A DNA stretch of 64,000 nucleotides from Fictibacillus aquaticus (GTDB lineage: Bacteria; Bacillota; Bacilli; Bacillales; Fictibacillaceae), in contig NZ_NOII01000002.1 in the NCBI RefSeq assembly GCF_002245695.1, positions 248,001 to 312,000 of the forward strand, written 5' to 3'. A model generated the notes under the pieces. It searched no databases. It had not been told where the DNA came from and worked only from the letters and a program-made list of their open reading frames with translations. Shown here in pieces: positions 11,651 through 20,475 of the stretch (position 1 is its first letter; each line of letters opens with the position of its first letter). The position numbers were made by a program, and so were the translations under genes.

Positions 11651-12787
11651 ATGAACTATTTTGATTTTGCGGCATCATCACCCATGAGATCCGAAGCATT
11701 AGCAGCCTTTTGTGACGCTTCTGAGCAATTTTTTGCCAACTCAGAGAGCCTGCATGATTTGGGAGCTGCTTCTCAGGACTTTCTTTTACATGCTAGAAAT
11801 AAACTCGCTGAGATGATGAAGGTAAGTCCGGACGGAATTTATTTTACTAGCGGAGGATCAGATGGGAATTTTTTAGCGATTACATCGCTCGCGTACGGAA
11901 GACAGCATGAAGGAAAGCATATCGTCTCATCGCCTCTTGAACATCCCTCTGTATTGAACACCCTTCGTTTTTTACAGTCACAAGGCTTTGAGATCACGTT
12001 TCTTCCCGTGAGGAAGGATGGGTTAATACACATTGAAGATATCGCTGAGCTTATTCGTCCAGATACCATCCTTGCCGTAGTACAGCATGCGAACAGCGAA
12101 ATCGGCACTATTCAGAAGATCGAGGAGATAGGAGCGTTCTTGCAGGAAAGAAACGTGCTGCTGCACAGTGATTGCTGCCAGAGCTTTGGCAAGGCACCTC
12201 TTCTTTCTGCTGCTCGATGGTCAGGGTCTTTAACCATTTCCTCTCATAAAATTGGCGGCCCGAAAGGAACAGGTGCCGTTTTCATATCACCAGGAATCAG
12301 ATTCAGCCCGATCGTTCCAAATGCCGTGCATGAAAAAGGCTTTAAACAAGGAACGGTTGACGTCCCGGCTGTTGCTGCATTTGTGACAGCGGCTATGCTT
12401 GCCATCGAGGAGTTTCCATTATGGCAAGAACGTATTAACAGCATGCGCAACATTCTTTTATCGATTATAATGGACAATGAGCATATTGCTGTGGAAAGGA
12501 ACCACGCTTCTGTATTGCCTCATTTTATCCCTGTCAGGATAAAAGGGATGGAAGGACAGTATGCCATGCTTGAGCTGAACAGAAGGCGGCATGCAGTCTC
12601 CCCTGGCAGCGCCTGCAAGGCAGGTCATCAGGAGCCGTCAAAAGCGCTGCTTGCACTCGGAAGAACGGAAGATGAAGCCCGCGAGCTCGTCCGCATCACG
12701 CTAGGAACGAAAAATACAGAACAGCAGGTCACCGAGCTTGGTTTGAGCCTGCTTGAAGTGTCCAAAACCGCCGCCGCCATAAAGTGA
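11651..12787 (+). CDS. nifS: Cysteine desulfurase, NifS type, NAD-locus copy
   Basis: PLP enzyme that takes sulfur from cysteine for iron-sulfur assembly; the B. subtilis counterpart at this locus is linked to maturing the NadA cluster. The 378 residues show the PLP lysine Lys200 in SSHKIGGPKG, Asp174 and Gln177 of HSDCCQ, HANSEIG (His147), and the persulfide-carrying Cys322 in the long loop SPGSACKAG. It is divergent from nadB and followed after 12 bp by niaR. The ribosome-binding site is AGGAGAGGA, rather far (about 11 bp) from the ATG. Confidence 0.93.
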   Translation: MNYFDFAASSPMRSEALAAFCDASEQFFANSESLHDLGAASQDFLLHARNKLAEMMKVSPDGIYFTSGGSDGNFLAITSLAYGRQHEGKHIVSSPLEHPSVLNTLRFLQSQGFEITFLPVRKDGLIHIEDIAELIRPDTILAVVQHANSEIGTIQKIEEIGAFLQERNVLLHSDCCQSFGKAPLLSAARWSGSLTISSHKIGGPKGTGAVFISPGIRFSPIVPNAVHEKGFKQGTVDVPAVAAFVTAAMLAIEEFPLWQERINSMRNILLSIIMDNEHIAVERNHASVLPHFIPVRIKGMEGQYAMLELNRRRHAVSPGSACKAGHQEPSKALLALGRTEDEARELVRITLGTKNTEQQVTELGLSLLEVSKTAAAIK

Positions 12788-12799
12788 GGGATATACCAG

Positions 12800-13333
12800 A
12801 TGAAATCAGATGAAAAGATAAAAGGAAGCGATCGCAGAGAACTGATCCTTCAATGGCTGAAAGAAAATTCTCAGCCATTAAAAGGTTCATGGCTTGCAAA
12901 AAAAACGAACGTCAGCCGTCAGGTAATCGTACAAGATATCTCCCTGCTGAAGGCTGCAAACGAACCGATCATGGCGACCGCACAAGGGTACGTTTATATG
13001 CAGGCTGAGGAAAAGCAGGAACATTGCGCTGTCGTTGCTTCTCGTCATAGTCCTGAAGAAACGGAAGATGAACTTAATACTATGGTTGATCATGGGGTGC
13101 TGATACGGGATGTTATCGTCGACCACCCTGTATATGGGCACTTAACCGCATCCTTGATGCTCTCCAACAGGAACGAAGTCAGGAATTTTATCAAAAAGCT
13201 GCAGGATACAAAAGCAAGCCTGCTCAGTGAACTAACAGAGGGAGTTCACCTGCATACACTATCTGCCGACAGCACTGCCAAATTGAACTCTGCAATCGAA
13301 GCCCTCAGGCAAAAAGGGTATATTCTTAGCTGA
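12800..13333 (+). CDS. niaR: NAD biosynthesis transcriptional repressor (HTH_11 + 3H domain)
   Basis: The 177-residue protein has an N-terminal helix-turn-helix (about 10-65, including WLAKKTNVSRQVIVQDISLLKAAN split as a classic HTH) and a C-terminal 3H domain (about 75-175) with the metal-binding histidine clusters DHGV, VDHPVYGH and GVHLHTLSA. Family members (YrxA/NadR/NiaR) repress nad genes when nicotinic acid is present. It is co-transcribed with nifS and probably binds the operator at 11580, controlling itself and nadBCA. A strong terminator follows. Confidence 0.93.
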   Translation: MKSDEKIKGSDRRELILQWLKENSQPLKGSWLAKKTNVSRQVIVQDISLLKAANEPIMATAQGYVYMQAEEKQEHCAVVASRHSPEETEDELNTMVDHGVLIRDVIVDHPVYGHLTASLMLSNRNEVRNFIKKLQDTKASLLSELTEGVHLHTLSADSTAKLNSAIEALRQKGYILS

Positions 13334-13345
13334 AAATGACCGCAT

Positions 13346-13377
13346 TAAAAAGCCTTCCGGCAGCGGAAGGCTTTTTT
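13346..13377. terminator. Intrinsic terminator between niaR and pheB (convergent)
   Basis: A GC-rich stem AGCCTTCCG/CGGAAGGCT with a GCAG-type tetraloop is flanked by A-run and T-run, so it can act for niaR and, in reverse, for pheB. Confidence 0.88.
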
Positions 13378-13417
13378 AGTTAAGCAGATTAGAAAGCGTA
13401 TGCTGTTATTAAGCTTG

Positions 13418-13864
13418 TTAAGCTCCTGTACCGAGCACTTCAACACGCTCTACTACTTCCATGCGGCTGATTGTGGCAAGAAACTCTTTGATGCTGCCTT
13501 GAATGGCGTTCGTTTCGATTGTAAGCGTAACATGGGCGCGTCCTTGCAGCGGTATCGTCTGATGGATCGTCAGTACGTTGCACCCCATCGATGCTGCAAC
13601 TGTCAGCAGGCCAGAGAGTGCACCTGAACGGTCTTCGAGGTGGACAGAAAGCGTTATGATCTTTTCCTTCACCATCGTATGAAAAGGGAAAATCCCGTCT
13701 TTATATTTGTAAAAAGCGCTTCTGCTTAACCCCACATGCTCCGCTGCCTCTGCGACCGTCTTCAGCTTTCCCCGTTCAAGCATAGACTTTGCTTCTAAAG
13801 CCTTCTGCATTGATTCTGACAGTAAATCTTCACGGACCATGTAAAATTGCTTCTCATCCTTCAT
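13418..13864 (-). CDS. pheB: ACT domain protein PheB
   Basis: A 148-residue protein with an N-terminal helical/HTH-like part ([21 protein letters not shown], about 36-56) and a C-terminal ACT domain (about 70-147, [18 protein letters not shown]). ACT domains bind amino acids. In B. subtilis pheB lies between obg and pheA (prephenate dehydratase). Here obg is upstream as expected but pheA is absent, and niaR begins converging straight away. The exact role of PheB is not established; the HTH-like part suggests regulation. Confidence 0.88.
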   Translation of the reverse strand: MKDEKQFYMVREDLLSESMQKALEAKSMLERGKLKTVAEAAEHVGLSRSAFYKYKDGIFPFHTMVKEKIITLSVHLEDRSGALSGLLTVAASMGCNVLTIHQTIPLQGRAHVTLTIETNAIQGSIKEFLATISRMEVVERVEVLGTGA

Positions 13865-13970
13865 GATAATAACCCTCTCAAAACGTAGTCATATCTTCAG
13901 TATAGACAGTCTTAAAAGGGTTGTCTACATACGGCAGAGCAAGCTTAGTACAAGCCTGAGGCACAAGTGC

Positions 13971-14036
13971 GGGGTACGGTACCATTATTTGAAAACGGCG
14001 CAAAAACAATAGGAATACTCAATGGTGCCGTACCCC
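13971..14036. repeat. Palindromic repeat, copy 2 of 4 (66 bp)
   Basis: Left arm GGGGTACGGTACCATT pairs with right arm AATGGTGCCGTACCCC; the only non-Watson-Crick position is a T opposite G (wobble). It lies between pheB and the obg terminator, 25 bp beyond the terminator's T-run. Arm sequence and total length match copies at 126, 15993 and 51585. Confidence 0.9.
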
Positions 14037-14060
14037 ATAAAAAAATCTATAAAAAAACCA

Positions 14061-14093
14061 CAAAAAAAATAGACTATCAGCTGATAGTCTATT
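14061..14093 (-). terminator. Intrinsic terminator of the spo0B-obg transcript
   Basis: A perfect 26-bp palindrome at 14068-14093 (arms beginning AATAGACTATCAG) is followed on the minus strand by a run of eight T. It overlaps the obg stop codon. Confidence 0.85.
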
Positions 14094-15378
14094 CCACGAA
14101 TTCGAATTCGTATTTTAAGATCCTTACGCTGTCGCCGTGCTCTGCGCCTTTTGCACGGAGCGCTTCGTCAACGCCAAGTGAGCGCAGCTGGCGTGCAAAA
14201 CGCTTGACTGTCTCATCTCTTGTGAAGTCTGTCATCTTAAATAGCTTTTCAATCTTCGGTCCGTTAATGACAAACGTACCGTCAGAATCGCGTGTAATAT
14301 AGAATCCGGATTCTTCTTTTTCGTGTTTGAAGATCACTCGGTGGCTGCCTTCTTCTTTCTCTTCATGAATCATCGGGAATTCCGGTGTGACTTTTAAAAG
14401 ATCGGCAGTAGCATACAATACTTCTTTCAAACCTTGGCGGGTAACAGCTGAGATAGGGAAGACAAGCGCTTCATCTCCTACTTTTTCCTTAAAGGCCTGA
14501 AGGTTTTCTTCTGCATCAGGAAGGTCCATCTTGTTTGCCACGATGATCTGCGGCCGTTCTGTCAGCCTCATATTATACTGACGAAGCTCATCGTTGATCT
14601 TGCAGTAGTCTTCATAAGGATCGCGTCCTTCCATTCCGCTCATATCAATCACATGCAGGATAACCCGCGTGCGTTCAATGTGGCGAAGGAACTGGTGACC
14701 GAGACCGACGCCTTCATGAGCTCCTTCAATCAATCCCGGAAGATCAGCCATGACAAAGCTTCTGCCTTCATCAACTGCGACAACTCCAAGATTTGGCGTG
14801 ATCGTCGTGAAGTGGTAAGCCGCAATTTTTGGTTTGGCAGATGAAACTACTGAAAGCAGTGTAGACTTCCCTACGCTCGGGAAACCGACAAGACCTACGT
14901 CTGCCAGTACTTTCAATTCCATCACGATGTCCCGCTCGATTCCTGGTTCACCTTTTTCAGCAATTTCTGGCGCTGGGTTAGCAGGTGTCGCAAAACGGGT
15001 ATTCCCGCGTCCTCCGCGTCCGCCTTTGGCAATTACTGCACGCTGCTTGTGATGAACAAGATCCGCGATAACCTGTCCTGTCTCCGCATCTGTGACAATT
15101 GTTCCCGGCGGAACTTTCACGATCATATCCTCGGCTTTTCGCCCGTGCATCCCTTTTGACATCCCGTGTTCACCGCGCTGAGCTTTAAAGTGACGCGTAA
15201 AACGGAAGTCCATAAGTGTACGCAGACCCTCTTCTACTTCAAAGATGACATCTGCTCCTTTACCGCCGTCTCCGCCGGCAGGTCCGCCATCCGGAACATA
15301 CTTTTCGCGTCTGAAGGCAACCATACCATTGCCGCCGTCTCCGCCTTTTACATATACTTTTACCTGATCGACAAACAT
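14089..15378 (-). CDS. obg: GTPase ObgE/CgtA
   Basis: Essential ribosome-associated GTPase linked to 50S assembly, stress response and entry into sporulation. The 429 residues comprise the glycine-rich Obg fold (1-158), a G domain with G1 GFPSVGKST (165-173), DLPG (212-215) and NKMD (282-285), and the C-terminal OCT domain (about 350-429) typical of Gram-positive Obg. It follows spo0B in the same leftward transcript, 37 bp downstream, with AGGAGGGCTGAAAG as ribosome-binding region. Confidence 0.97.
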   Translation of the reverse strand: MFVDQVKVYVKGGDGGNGMVAFRREKYVPDGGPAGGDGGKGADVIFEVEEGLRTLMDFRFTRHFKAQRGEHGMSKGMHGRKAEDMIVKVPPGTIVTDAETGQVIADLVHHKQRAVIAKGGRGGRGNTRFATPANPAPEIAEKGEPGIERDIVMELKVLADVGLVGFPSVGKSTLLSVVSSAKPKIAAYHFTTITPNLGVVAVDEGRSFVMADLPGLIEGAHEGVGLGHQFLRHIERTRVILHVIDMSGMEGRDPYEDYCKINDELRQYNMRLTERPQIIVANKMDLPDAEENLQAFKEKVGDEALVFPISAVTRQGLKEVLYATADLLKVTPEFPMIHEEKEEGSHRVIFKHEKEESGFYITRDSDGTFVINGPKIEKLFKMTDFTRDETVKRFARQLRSLGVDEALRAKGAEHGDSVRILKYEFEFVE

Positions 15379-15415
15379 CTTTCAGCCCTCCTCCCGTGCA
15401 TTTATGTTTAACATA

Positions 15416-15946
15416 TTAAAACGAAATACACGTATAAAATTCTTTTTCCTTTGTATAGGTTTCGATAACCTTTAAGCTTTTATGTGCAAGAAAATAGCTC
15501 TTTACTTTGTCACTTAAAGCATCGTGCCCGGATAGTCCGCCATGAAAAATAAACTCTGTCTGCATGGCTTCTGGATCAAGCGAAATGGTCAGCACCGGTT
15601 CATCAAATCCTGAAAGATGAGGAACGATTGCTTCAGCAATATATGAAGCGGCATGAAACAGAATATCATCCTTCTCTGAAAGGTCTGCCTGCTCACTTTC
15701 TACTGAATATTTAATCCTCAGTGCGTTATTATTCCAGTTAAACAGAAGCAGGAACTCAGCAAATTTCGGCATTTTCAGGTTGGAAAGGCGCGCTTCCTCC
15801 CTGGATGCTTCAATGATTTCTTCAATGATTTCTTTTACACGTTCAGGACGGTTCATTGACAGGTTTGCTTTGATCAATTGAACCTGATTCAGCCAGTCAT
15901 GCCTAGCATGACGAAGCAGTTCTACTGGTGTCCACTTATCTGCCAT
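15416..15946 (-). CDS. spo0B: Sporulation initiation phosphotransferase Spo0B
   Basis: Carries phosphate from Spo0F to Spo0A in the sporulation phosphorelay. The 176-residue protein has the phosphoacceptor His16 in RHARHDWLNQVQLIKANLS, the four-helix-bundle dimer segment (about 5-60), and a degenerate ATPase-like C-terminal domain without kinase motifs. It is a little shorter at the N-terminus than B. subtilis Spo0B (His30 there). Position directly upstream of obg is conserved. Start ATG has GGGGAGTG 6 bp upstream. Confidence 0.93.
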   Translation of the reverse strand: MADKWTPVELLRHARHDWLNQVQLIKANLSMNRPERVKEIIEEIIEASREEARLSNLKMPKFAEFLLLFNWNNNALRIKYSVESEQADLSEKDDILFHAASYIAEAIVPHLSGFDEPVLTISLDPEAMQTEFIFHGGLSGHDALSDKVKSYFLAHKSLKVIETYTKEKEFYTCISF

Positions 15947-15992
15947 AATCGCACTCCCCGTACAAGTTTTGGCTATCTAGCTTATATAGTCA

Positions 15993-16059
15993 GGGGTCCG
16001 GTACGATTCGCGGCTGACAGCCGCTGACGCTGTATTTCCTCAAGATGGTGCCGGACCCC
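15993..16059. repeat. Palindromic repeat, copy 3 of 4 (67 bp), compensatory variant
   Basis: Left arm GGGGTCCGGTACGATT and right arm ATGGTGCCGGACCCC. Relative to the other copies the left TAC is TCC and the right GTA is GGA, so pairing is kept by changes on both sides. It sits between the rpmA terminator and spo0B, 44 bp past the T-run. Confidence 0.85.
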
Positions 16060-16103
16060 AAAGTTGATCCACCCCATGTTGTTTCTTCCTTGCTTCCTCA
16101 TAT

Positions 16104-16136
16104 AAAAAAGCTCTAACCCATCAGTGGTTAGAGCTT
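16104..16136 (-). terminator. Intrinsic terminator of the rplU-prp-rpmA operon
   Basis: Stem AAGCTCTAACC/GGTTAGAGCTT (minus-strand view) with a short loop, followed by six T. Confidence 0.9.
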
Positions 16137-16146
16137 CTTATCCCTC

Positions 16147-16437
16147 TTACGCTTCTTGTGCGACTGGGTATACACTTACTTTTTTACGGTCACGTCCGTA
16201 ACGCTCGAACTTCACAACGCCGTCCACTTTCGCGAACAATGTGTCGTCTCCGCCTTTACCAACGTTTAGACCTGGATAAATCTTTGTACCGCGCTGACGG
16301 TAAAGGATTGATCCTCCTGAAACGAACTGTCCGTCCGCACGCTTAGCGCCAAGACGCTTAGACTGTGAGTCACGTCCGTTCTTTGTGCTACCTACACCCT
16401 TTTTGGATGCAAAGTATTGAAGGTTTAATTTAATCAT
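16147..16437 (-). CDS. rpmA: 50S ribosomal protein L27 with cleavable N-terminal extension
   Basis: L27 reaches into the peptidyl-transferase centre with its N-terminus. The start at 16437 gives 96 residues beginning [21 protein letters not shown]. As in other Firmicutes, the segment up to LQYF is an extension removed after Phe9 so that the mature protein begins ASKKG. The protease that does this, Prp, is encoded just upstream and overlaps this gene by 8 bp. Ribosome-binding site GGAGGTG lies 7 bp before the ATG. A longer in-frame reading to 16503 has no such support. Confidence 0.97.
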   Translation of the reverse strand: MIKLNLQYFASKKGVGSTKNGRDSQSKRLGAKRADGQFVSGGSILYRQRGTKIYPGLNVGKGGDDTLFAKVDGVVKFERYGRDRKKVSVYPVAQEA

Positions 16438-16786
16438 TCGTTGCACCTCCTTCATTTTTAAGAATGGTGATGTATTCTCCGTATCCCTCTTGAATGGATT
16501 CAAGCGAGACGATCATGCCTTCCAAAAGCAATTGAATACTGCTGTAAGTATCCGGTTCCAAGCCATCACGTGTAACGTTAAGCGTAAGATACCCGCCTTC
16601 ATCACGCATCGAAACATCGGGAGTGATGTGGCAAAGTTTCTCAATCGCATTAATCGTTCCAATCGAGACTGCCGAAGCAGCTGCACAGACAAGATCTTGT
16701 CCATGAGGCGCATAATCAGCGTGGCCGGTCATCACAAACGAGGTAATCTCATCTGCTTTGTTCCGGTAAATTCGCACTGTAATCAT
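16430..16786 (-). CDS. prp: Ribosomal-processing cysteine protease Prp
   Basis: Removes the N-terminal extension of L27. The 118-residue protein has the catalytic pair His22 ([10 protein letters not shown]) and Cys34 (DLVCAAAS), at the same positions as the characterised S. aureus enzyme (from memory). It lies between rplU and rpmA, as ysxB does in B. subtilis, 6 bp after rplU and overlapping rpmA by 8 bp. This arrangement makes enzyme and substrate from one message. Confidence 0.95.
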   Translation of the reverse strand: MITVRIYRNKADEITSFVMTGHADYAPHGQDLVCAAASAVSIGTINAIEKLCHITPDVSMRDEGGYLTLNVTRDGLEPDTYSSIQLLLEGMIVSLESIQEGYGEYITILKNEGGATND

Positions 16787-16792
16787 ACGGAA

Positions 16793-17101
16793 TTAACCGT
16801 TGATTTTTCCAATTACAACTTTTGTGTATGGCTGACGATGACCTTGCTTACGACGGTAGTTTTTCTTCGCTTTAAACTTGTAAACGACGATTTTCTCTCC
16901 GCGGCCATGCTTTTCAACTGTTCCTGTTACAGAAGCACCTTCTACTAGTGGAGCACCAACCTTAAGGCTGTCACCGCCTACCATTAGAACATCTTCAAAA
17001 GTTACAGTTTCACCAGCTTCAACATCAAGCTTTTCAATGTAGATTACTTGTCCTTCTTCAACACGGACTTGCTTTCCACCTGTTTGAATGATTGCGTACA
17101 T
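16793..17101 (-). CDS. rplU: 50S ribosomal protein L21
   Basis: Structural protein of the large ribosomal subunit that binds 23S rRNA. I start it at the ATG at 17101, giving [18 protein letters not shown] and 102 residues, the usual length; AGGAGGTG lies 5 bp upstream. An in-frame extension to 17152 runs into the leader RNA and is not supported. The C-terminal [18 protein letters not shown] is the conserved rRNA-binding block. First gene of rplU-prp-rpmA. Confidence 0.97.
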   Translation of the reverse strand: MYAIIQTGGKQVRVEEGQVIYIEKLDVEAGETVTFEDVLMVGGDSLKVGAPLVEGASVTGTVEKHGRGEKIVVYKFKAKKNYRRKQGHRQPYTKVVIGKING

Positions 17102-17109
17102 ACTTGCAC

Positions 17110-17214
17110 CTCCTCTTATACTCAGACTCGCCATCGCAGGTGTCCTCTTCAAGAAAGAGAATCTTCCAGAACCTGTGTCATGTGCGGTTGGAGCGGGTGC
17201 CCCAAAACACTAAC
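17110..17214 (-). ncRNA. L21 leader (autoregulatory 5' leader of rplU operon)
   Basis: About 110 bases separate the likely transcription start from the rplU ribosome-binding site and can fold into GC-rich stems, for example minus-strand segments GGGGCACCCGC, AGGTTCTGGAAGA and GGACACCTGCGATGGC. Firmicutes rplU genes carry a conserved L21 leader motif thought to bind L21. The match is by position and general appearance, not by a model search. Confidence 0.55.
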
Positions 17215-17220
17215 GGAAAA

Positions 17221-17250
17221 ATCATACCATAGCGCCTTCCTTTGAGTCAA
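17221..17250 (-). promoter_or_regulatory. Sigma-A promoter of rplU-prp-rpmA
   Basis: On the minus strand TTGACT (17245-17250) is followed after 18 bp by TATGAT (17221-17226) preceded by TGG, an extended-type -10. It lies just past the end of the rng gene. Confidence 0.7.
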
Positions 17251-17252
17251 CC

Positions 17253-18710
17253 TTATTCATTAGAAATTCGCTTTTCAATTTCTGCGATCGTTCCTTTATG
17301 GCGCAATGAAAATGAAGCCGCGCCAACACGCTCTGTCAGGTAAAGTTTAAATGGCATCTCCTCAAGCCACTGATTGATAATCAGCTTATACACAGCCTCC
17401 TTACCTAAAGCAAGGAGGCTTGAGGGGAGTTCAAACCAAATCGCTTCACTTTCATCAAACTGAAGCGAACGTATATTTCGGTCAAGCTGAAAAAATAGTG
17501 CTTCATTATGCTGACGCTCTCTTTCATCCGTATTCTCCGATTTTTGAACCGGCAGAAACTGCCTCAGCGGCGGTCTTTCCTTTTTCCGCGTCATCTCAAA
17601 TACACCCATCGCAGAAAATCCGTGAAGGTTCGTTGTGACCGGATCTTCCTTCATCAGCGCTTTCATCCGTTCTGTTACCTTTAACTGATCTTCCTTAGAG
17701 GTCATGGTGATAAAATCGATGACGATCATTCCTCCGATGCCCCTTAACCTCAGCTGCCTGGCAATCTCTTCAGCAGCTGCTAAGTTTACATGCAGCACGG
17801 TTTTTTGACGGTCAGATTTCCCTGTAAATTTGGCTGAGTTCACATCTATGACGGTTAGCGCTTCTGTATGATCGAACACGAGCGAAGCTCCATTTTTCAA
17901 ATGCACCTGCGGGTTTCCGGCATTTACAAGTTCGGTTTCAATATTCCAGTGCTCAAACAGCATTTCATGCCCGCGATGAAGGTTAACACTCCCTGTATGG
18001 AGTTCCTTTATCTGTTTTAAAATAGCCGTGTCATCAACCGTTATCTCGCTTTCTATGGAGCTCCATTTTTTCAGCAGAGGAACATAAAAGGGTTCATCCT
18101 TAATAAGAGAAGGCGTCTTTTTCTGGCCGGCAGCGTTCAGCAGCTCTTGATGTCTTTGCCGCAGTTCATTCAATTCATCGAGGACAGCCTCTTTACCTGC
18201 TGCTGCACAGGAAGTCCGTAAAACCATGCCTTCCGATCCATGTTTTGCCGATTCTCCCCATTCTCTCCAATCCTCTCGCTCAGTCTCACTCATTTTTTTT
18301 GAAACTCCAATATAAGAACCGGTCGGAAAATAAACAAGGTTCTGTCCGGAATAAGAAAGAATGCCGGTTAGACGAGCGCCTTTCTCGCTGTTCTCTTCTT
18401 TAATGACCTGGACAATAATTTCTTCTCCTTGGCGCACCAGATGTGAAACAGAAGAGTTCTTTTGTTTTTCTTTAGACATTTCCTGAAATGCAGGGATTTC
18501 GTCACGGTGAATAAATCCGTTTTTCTCCATACCTATATCAATAAAAGCCGCCTGCATGCCTGGAAGCACCTTTTGCACCCTTCCTTTATAAACTTGTCCG
18601 GACTTGGGGTGGTTATCTGGTCTGAAAATATGGCATTCAAGCAATACTTTATTCTTTAAAAGTGCTATTCTTTTTTCAATTCCGCGTGCTTCAATTAAAA
18701 TGTGATGCAT
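17253..18710 (-). CDS. rng: Ribonuclease E/G family endoribonuclease, zinc-link lost
   Basis: RNase E/G cut single-stranded RNA 5' of AU-rich sites and act in rRNA and mRNA processing. The 485-residue protein has an N-terminal S1-type RNA-binding domain (about 36-115) and catalytic Asp289 (EALTVIDVNS) and Asp332 (IVIDFI), corresponding to Asp303 and Asp346 of E. coli RNase E. After MTRKKERPPLRQ the usual CPxC zinc-link is missing: the protein has only Cys26 and Cys168. B. subtilis has no RNase E/G and goes from spoIVFB straight to rplU; other bacilli carry this gene here (from memory). 34 bp downstream of spoIVFB. Confidence 0.9.
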   Translation of the reverse strand: MHHILIEARGIEKRIALLKNKVLLECHIFRPDNHPKSGQVYKGRVQKVLPGMQAAFIDIGMEKNGFIHRDEIPAFQEMSKEKQKNSSVSHLVRQGEEIIVQVIKEENSEKGARLTGILSYSGQNLVYFPTGSYIGVSKKMSETEREDWREWGESAKHGSEGMVLRTSCAAAGKEAVLDELNELRQRHQELLNAAGQKKTPSLIKDEPFYVPLLKKWSSIESEITVDDTAILKQIKELHTGSVNLHRGHEMLFEHWNIETELVNAGNPQVHLKNGASLVFDHTEALTVIDVNSAKFTGKSDRQKTVLHVNLAAAEEIARQLRLRGIGGMIVIDFITMTSKEDQLKVTERMKALMKEDPVTTNLHGFSAMGVFEMTRKKERPPLRQFLPVQKSENTDERERQHNEALFFQLDRNIRSLQFDESEAIWFELPSSLLALGKEAVYKLIINQWLEEMPFKLYLTERVGAASFSLRHKGTIAEIEKRISNE

Positions 18711-18743
18711 GTAAGTCCTCCGCCTGCTCGATTTATAGTTATT

Positions 18744-19598
18744 TTAGCGGAAAATCTCCCGTAATGCACATCTCATCTGCCCTTTATGGAAGAATGCGTG
18801 CAGCAAATCGTGTTCTTTCAGCTGAAGAGGAGCCATGTCTTTCACAACAATTTCATGATTGCACGATTTATAAAATAAGTTAAGGACGGCGGCGACTTCG
18901 GTGCTTCCATGAACGAGGACCCTCACCTTTTTTTTGCAGCTTCGCGGGTGATGATAGCGGTTCAACAGGAAGCGCATAAATACATACTTCCTCCGCTTCC
19001 ATTCAATATAATGAGTTGTAAGCATGAATATAGCGATCAGCCATAAGTTTAGATGAAATTCAAAATTCAGGATATAAAATAGAAAAAGTACCATAAAAAA
19101 GATGAATGAAAATAAAAGAAAAAGATTTTGCGCCTTATGGAAAGGAAGGATGCTAGCAAAAAATAAAAACAGGAGCCTGCCGCCATCCAGCGGCCAGACC
19201 GGCAGAAGATTGAAGGTAAAAACGGCAAGATTCACATAAACAAACCATTGATGCGACGATTGATCCAATACCGATATTTCAGCCAAAAAATAGGATAGCC
19301 CTATCATCCATATATGCTGAAGAGGACCTAGTATGGTCACTACGGCTTCTTCCCGCAGCGGCTTAGCGGAAATTTCATCAACCGCCATTACCCCGCCGAA
19401 CGGCATGAGCTCGATTTTTTGTATTCTCCATTTAAAAAGATGAGCCCCGGCAAAATGACCCATCTCATGCACCAGGACGACAACATACCAAATAAGAATT
19501 TCCCTGAAATGTCCTGTAATAATCGCCCCTGCTGCTAAAAGCCAGAGCAGCGGACTGATTTTTAATTTATAAAAAAAGTGTAAAAATAGTTTAATCAA
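18744..19598 (-). CDS. spoIVFB: Sporulation site-2 protease SpoIVFB
   Basis: Membrane-embedded zinc protease (M50) that activates pro-sigma-K in the mother cell. The 284-residue protein has the active-site HEMGH at 44-48 in a membrane helix and the third zinc ligand Asp138 in WPLDGGR. About six membrane helices are followed by a cytosolic CBS-like C-terminal domain (about 200-280). The gene overlaps spoIVFA by 8 bp, so inhibitor and protease are made together. Confidence 0.95.
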   Translation of the reverse strand: MIKLFLHFFYKLKISPLLWLLAAGAIITGHFREILIWYVVVLVHEMGHFAGAHLFKWRIQKIELMPFGGVMAVDEISAKPLREEAVVTILGPLQHIWMIGLSYFLAEISVLDQSSHQWFVYVNLAVFTFNLLPVWPLDGGRLLFLFFASILPFHKAQNLFLLFSFIFFMVLFLFYILNFEFHLNLWLIAIFMLTTHYIEWKRRKYVFMRFLLNRYHHPRSCKKKVRVLVHGSTEVAAVLNLFYKSCNHEIVVKDMAPLQLKEHDLLHAFFHKGQMRCALREIFR

Positions 19599-20319
19599 AA
19601 GGAATCACCTTACTCGGATCAATAAATTCATCACCTTTCTTAAGAGCAAAGTAAAATCTGCCGCTCTTTTCGTCTTCACTTTGCGAGACACGGCCGAGCA
19701 CCGTACCTTGTTTGATGTAATCGTATAATTTAATCGAATCATCAATTTCTTCAAGCATTCCATACCATGATTCTTCTTCGTTTTCATGCTGGATGATCAC
19801 GGTATATCCTGTTTTATCTTTCTTTCCTGCATAAATGACGTAGCCCTCATTGGCGGTTTCCACTGTCTGCCTCTCTCCGGTTGAAACCACAACTCCCTCT
19901 CCGTTTTTATTGAATGACTGATAAACCTTCCCGCCAGCAGCCGGTATCGCATATGGCTTTTGAGAAGCGGTCTCTTTTTTTCCAGAATTCTCCTCTAAAC
20001 CGCCAGGGAGTAGAGCGAGAGGCTTTCCGAACTGCTTTTCGTACCAACCTTTTACTGCAGCAAACTGAAATTCCTCACTGAACGCTTCTTTAATATAAGA
20101 TTGGCCTTTCAAAGCTGCCGCACTATCATGTTTGAATAGAATTCCAGCAAGAAGGAACAAACAGACTGCACCCATCACCTGCATTAAAAACAAATGACCT
20201 TTAAATAAAGGATGTCCTCCGCCTGCAATTACCGGTGCTCTGTCAGGTTTATTATTCCCGCCCCCTGCTTTCATGCGAGCTTCATGCCTTTTGCGTATCT
20301 CATCCGCTCGATTCCTCAT
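19591..20319 (-). CDS. spoIVFA: SpoIVFA, inhibitor/anchor of SpoIVFB
   Basis: Holds SpoIVFB inactive until a forespore signal arrives. The 242 residues have a basic cytosolic N-terminus, one membrane helix (about 45-63, HLFLMQVMGAVCLFLLAGILF), and an extracytoplasmic M23/LytM-like domain (about 120-240). The LytM metal motifs are degenerate (RFYFAL where active enzymes have HLHFE), as expected for a non-enzymatic scaffold. Cleavage of this outer domain by SpoIVB is the trigger in B. subtilis. Confidence 0.92.
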   Translation of the reverse strand: MRNRADEIRKRHEARMKAGGGNNKPDRAPVIAGGGHPLFKGHLFLMQVMGAVCLFLLAGILFKHDSAAALKGQSYIKEAFSEEFQFAAVKGWYEKQFGKPLALLPGGLEENSGKKETASQKPYAIPAAGGKVYQSFNKNGEGVVVSTGERQTVETANEGYVIYAGKKDKTGYTVIIQHENEEESWYGMLEEIDDSIKLYDYIKQGTVLGRVSQSEDEKSGRFYFALKKGDEFIDPSKVIPFD

Positions 20320-20444
20320 CTCTCAACCCCCGCTCATACTCGTTATATGTCATTCTATGACTTGTCCGCGGAGGATATGACCGGCTCGATGGCATTCATT
20401 CAGCATTAGATAAACCTCATTAATTATAAAAAGTTGGTGAAAAT

Positions 20445-20472
20445 AAAAAACAGCGCCATATTGGCGCTGTTC
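20445..20472 (-). terminator. Intrinsic terminator after minD
   Basis: Stem AACAGCGCCA/TGGCGCTGTT with a three-base loop, followed on the minus strand by TTTTTT. It separates the radC-mre-min group from spoIVFA. Confidence 0.9.
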
Positions 20473-20475
20473 TTA

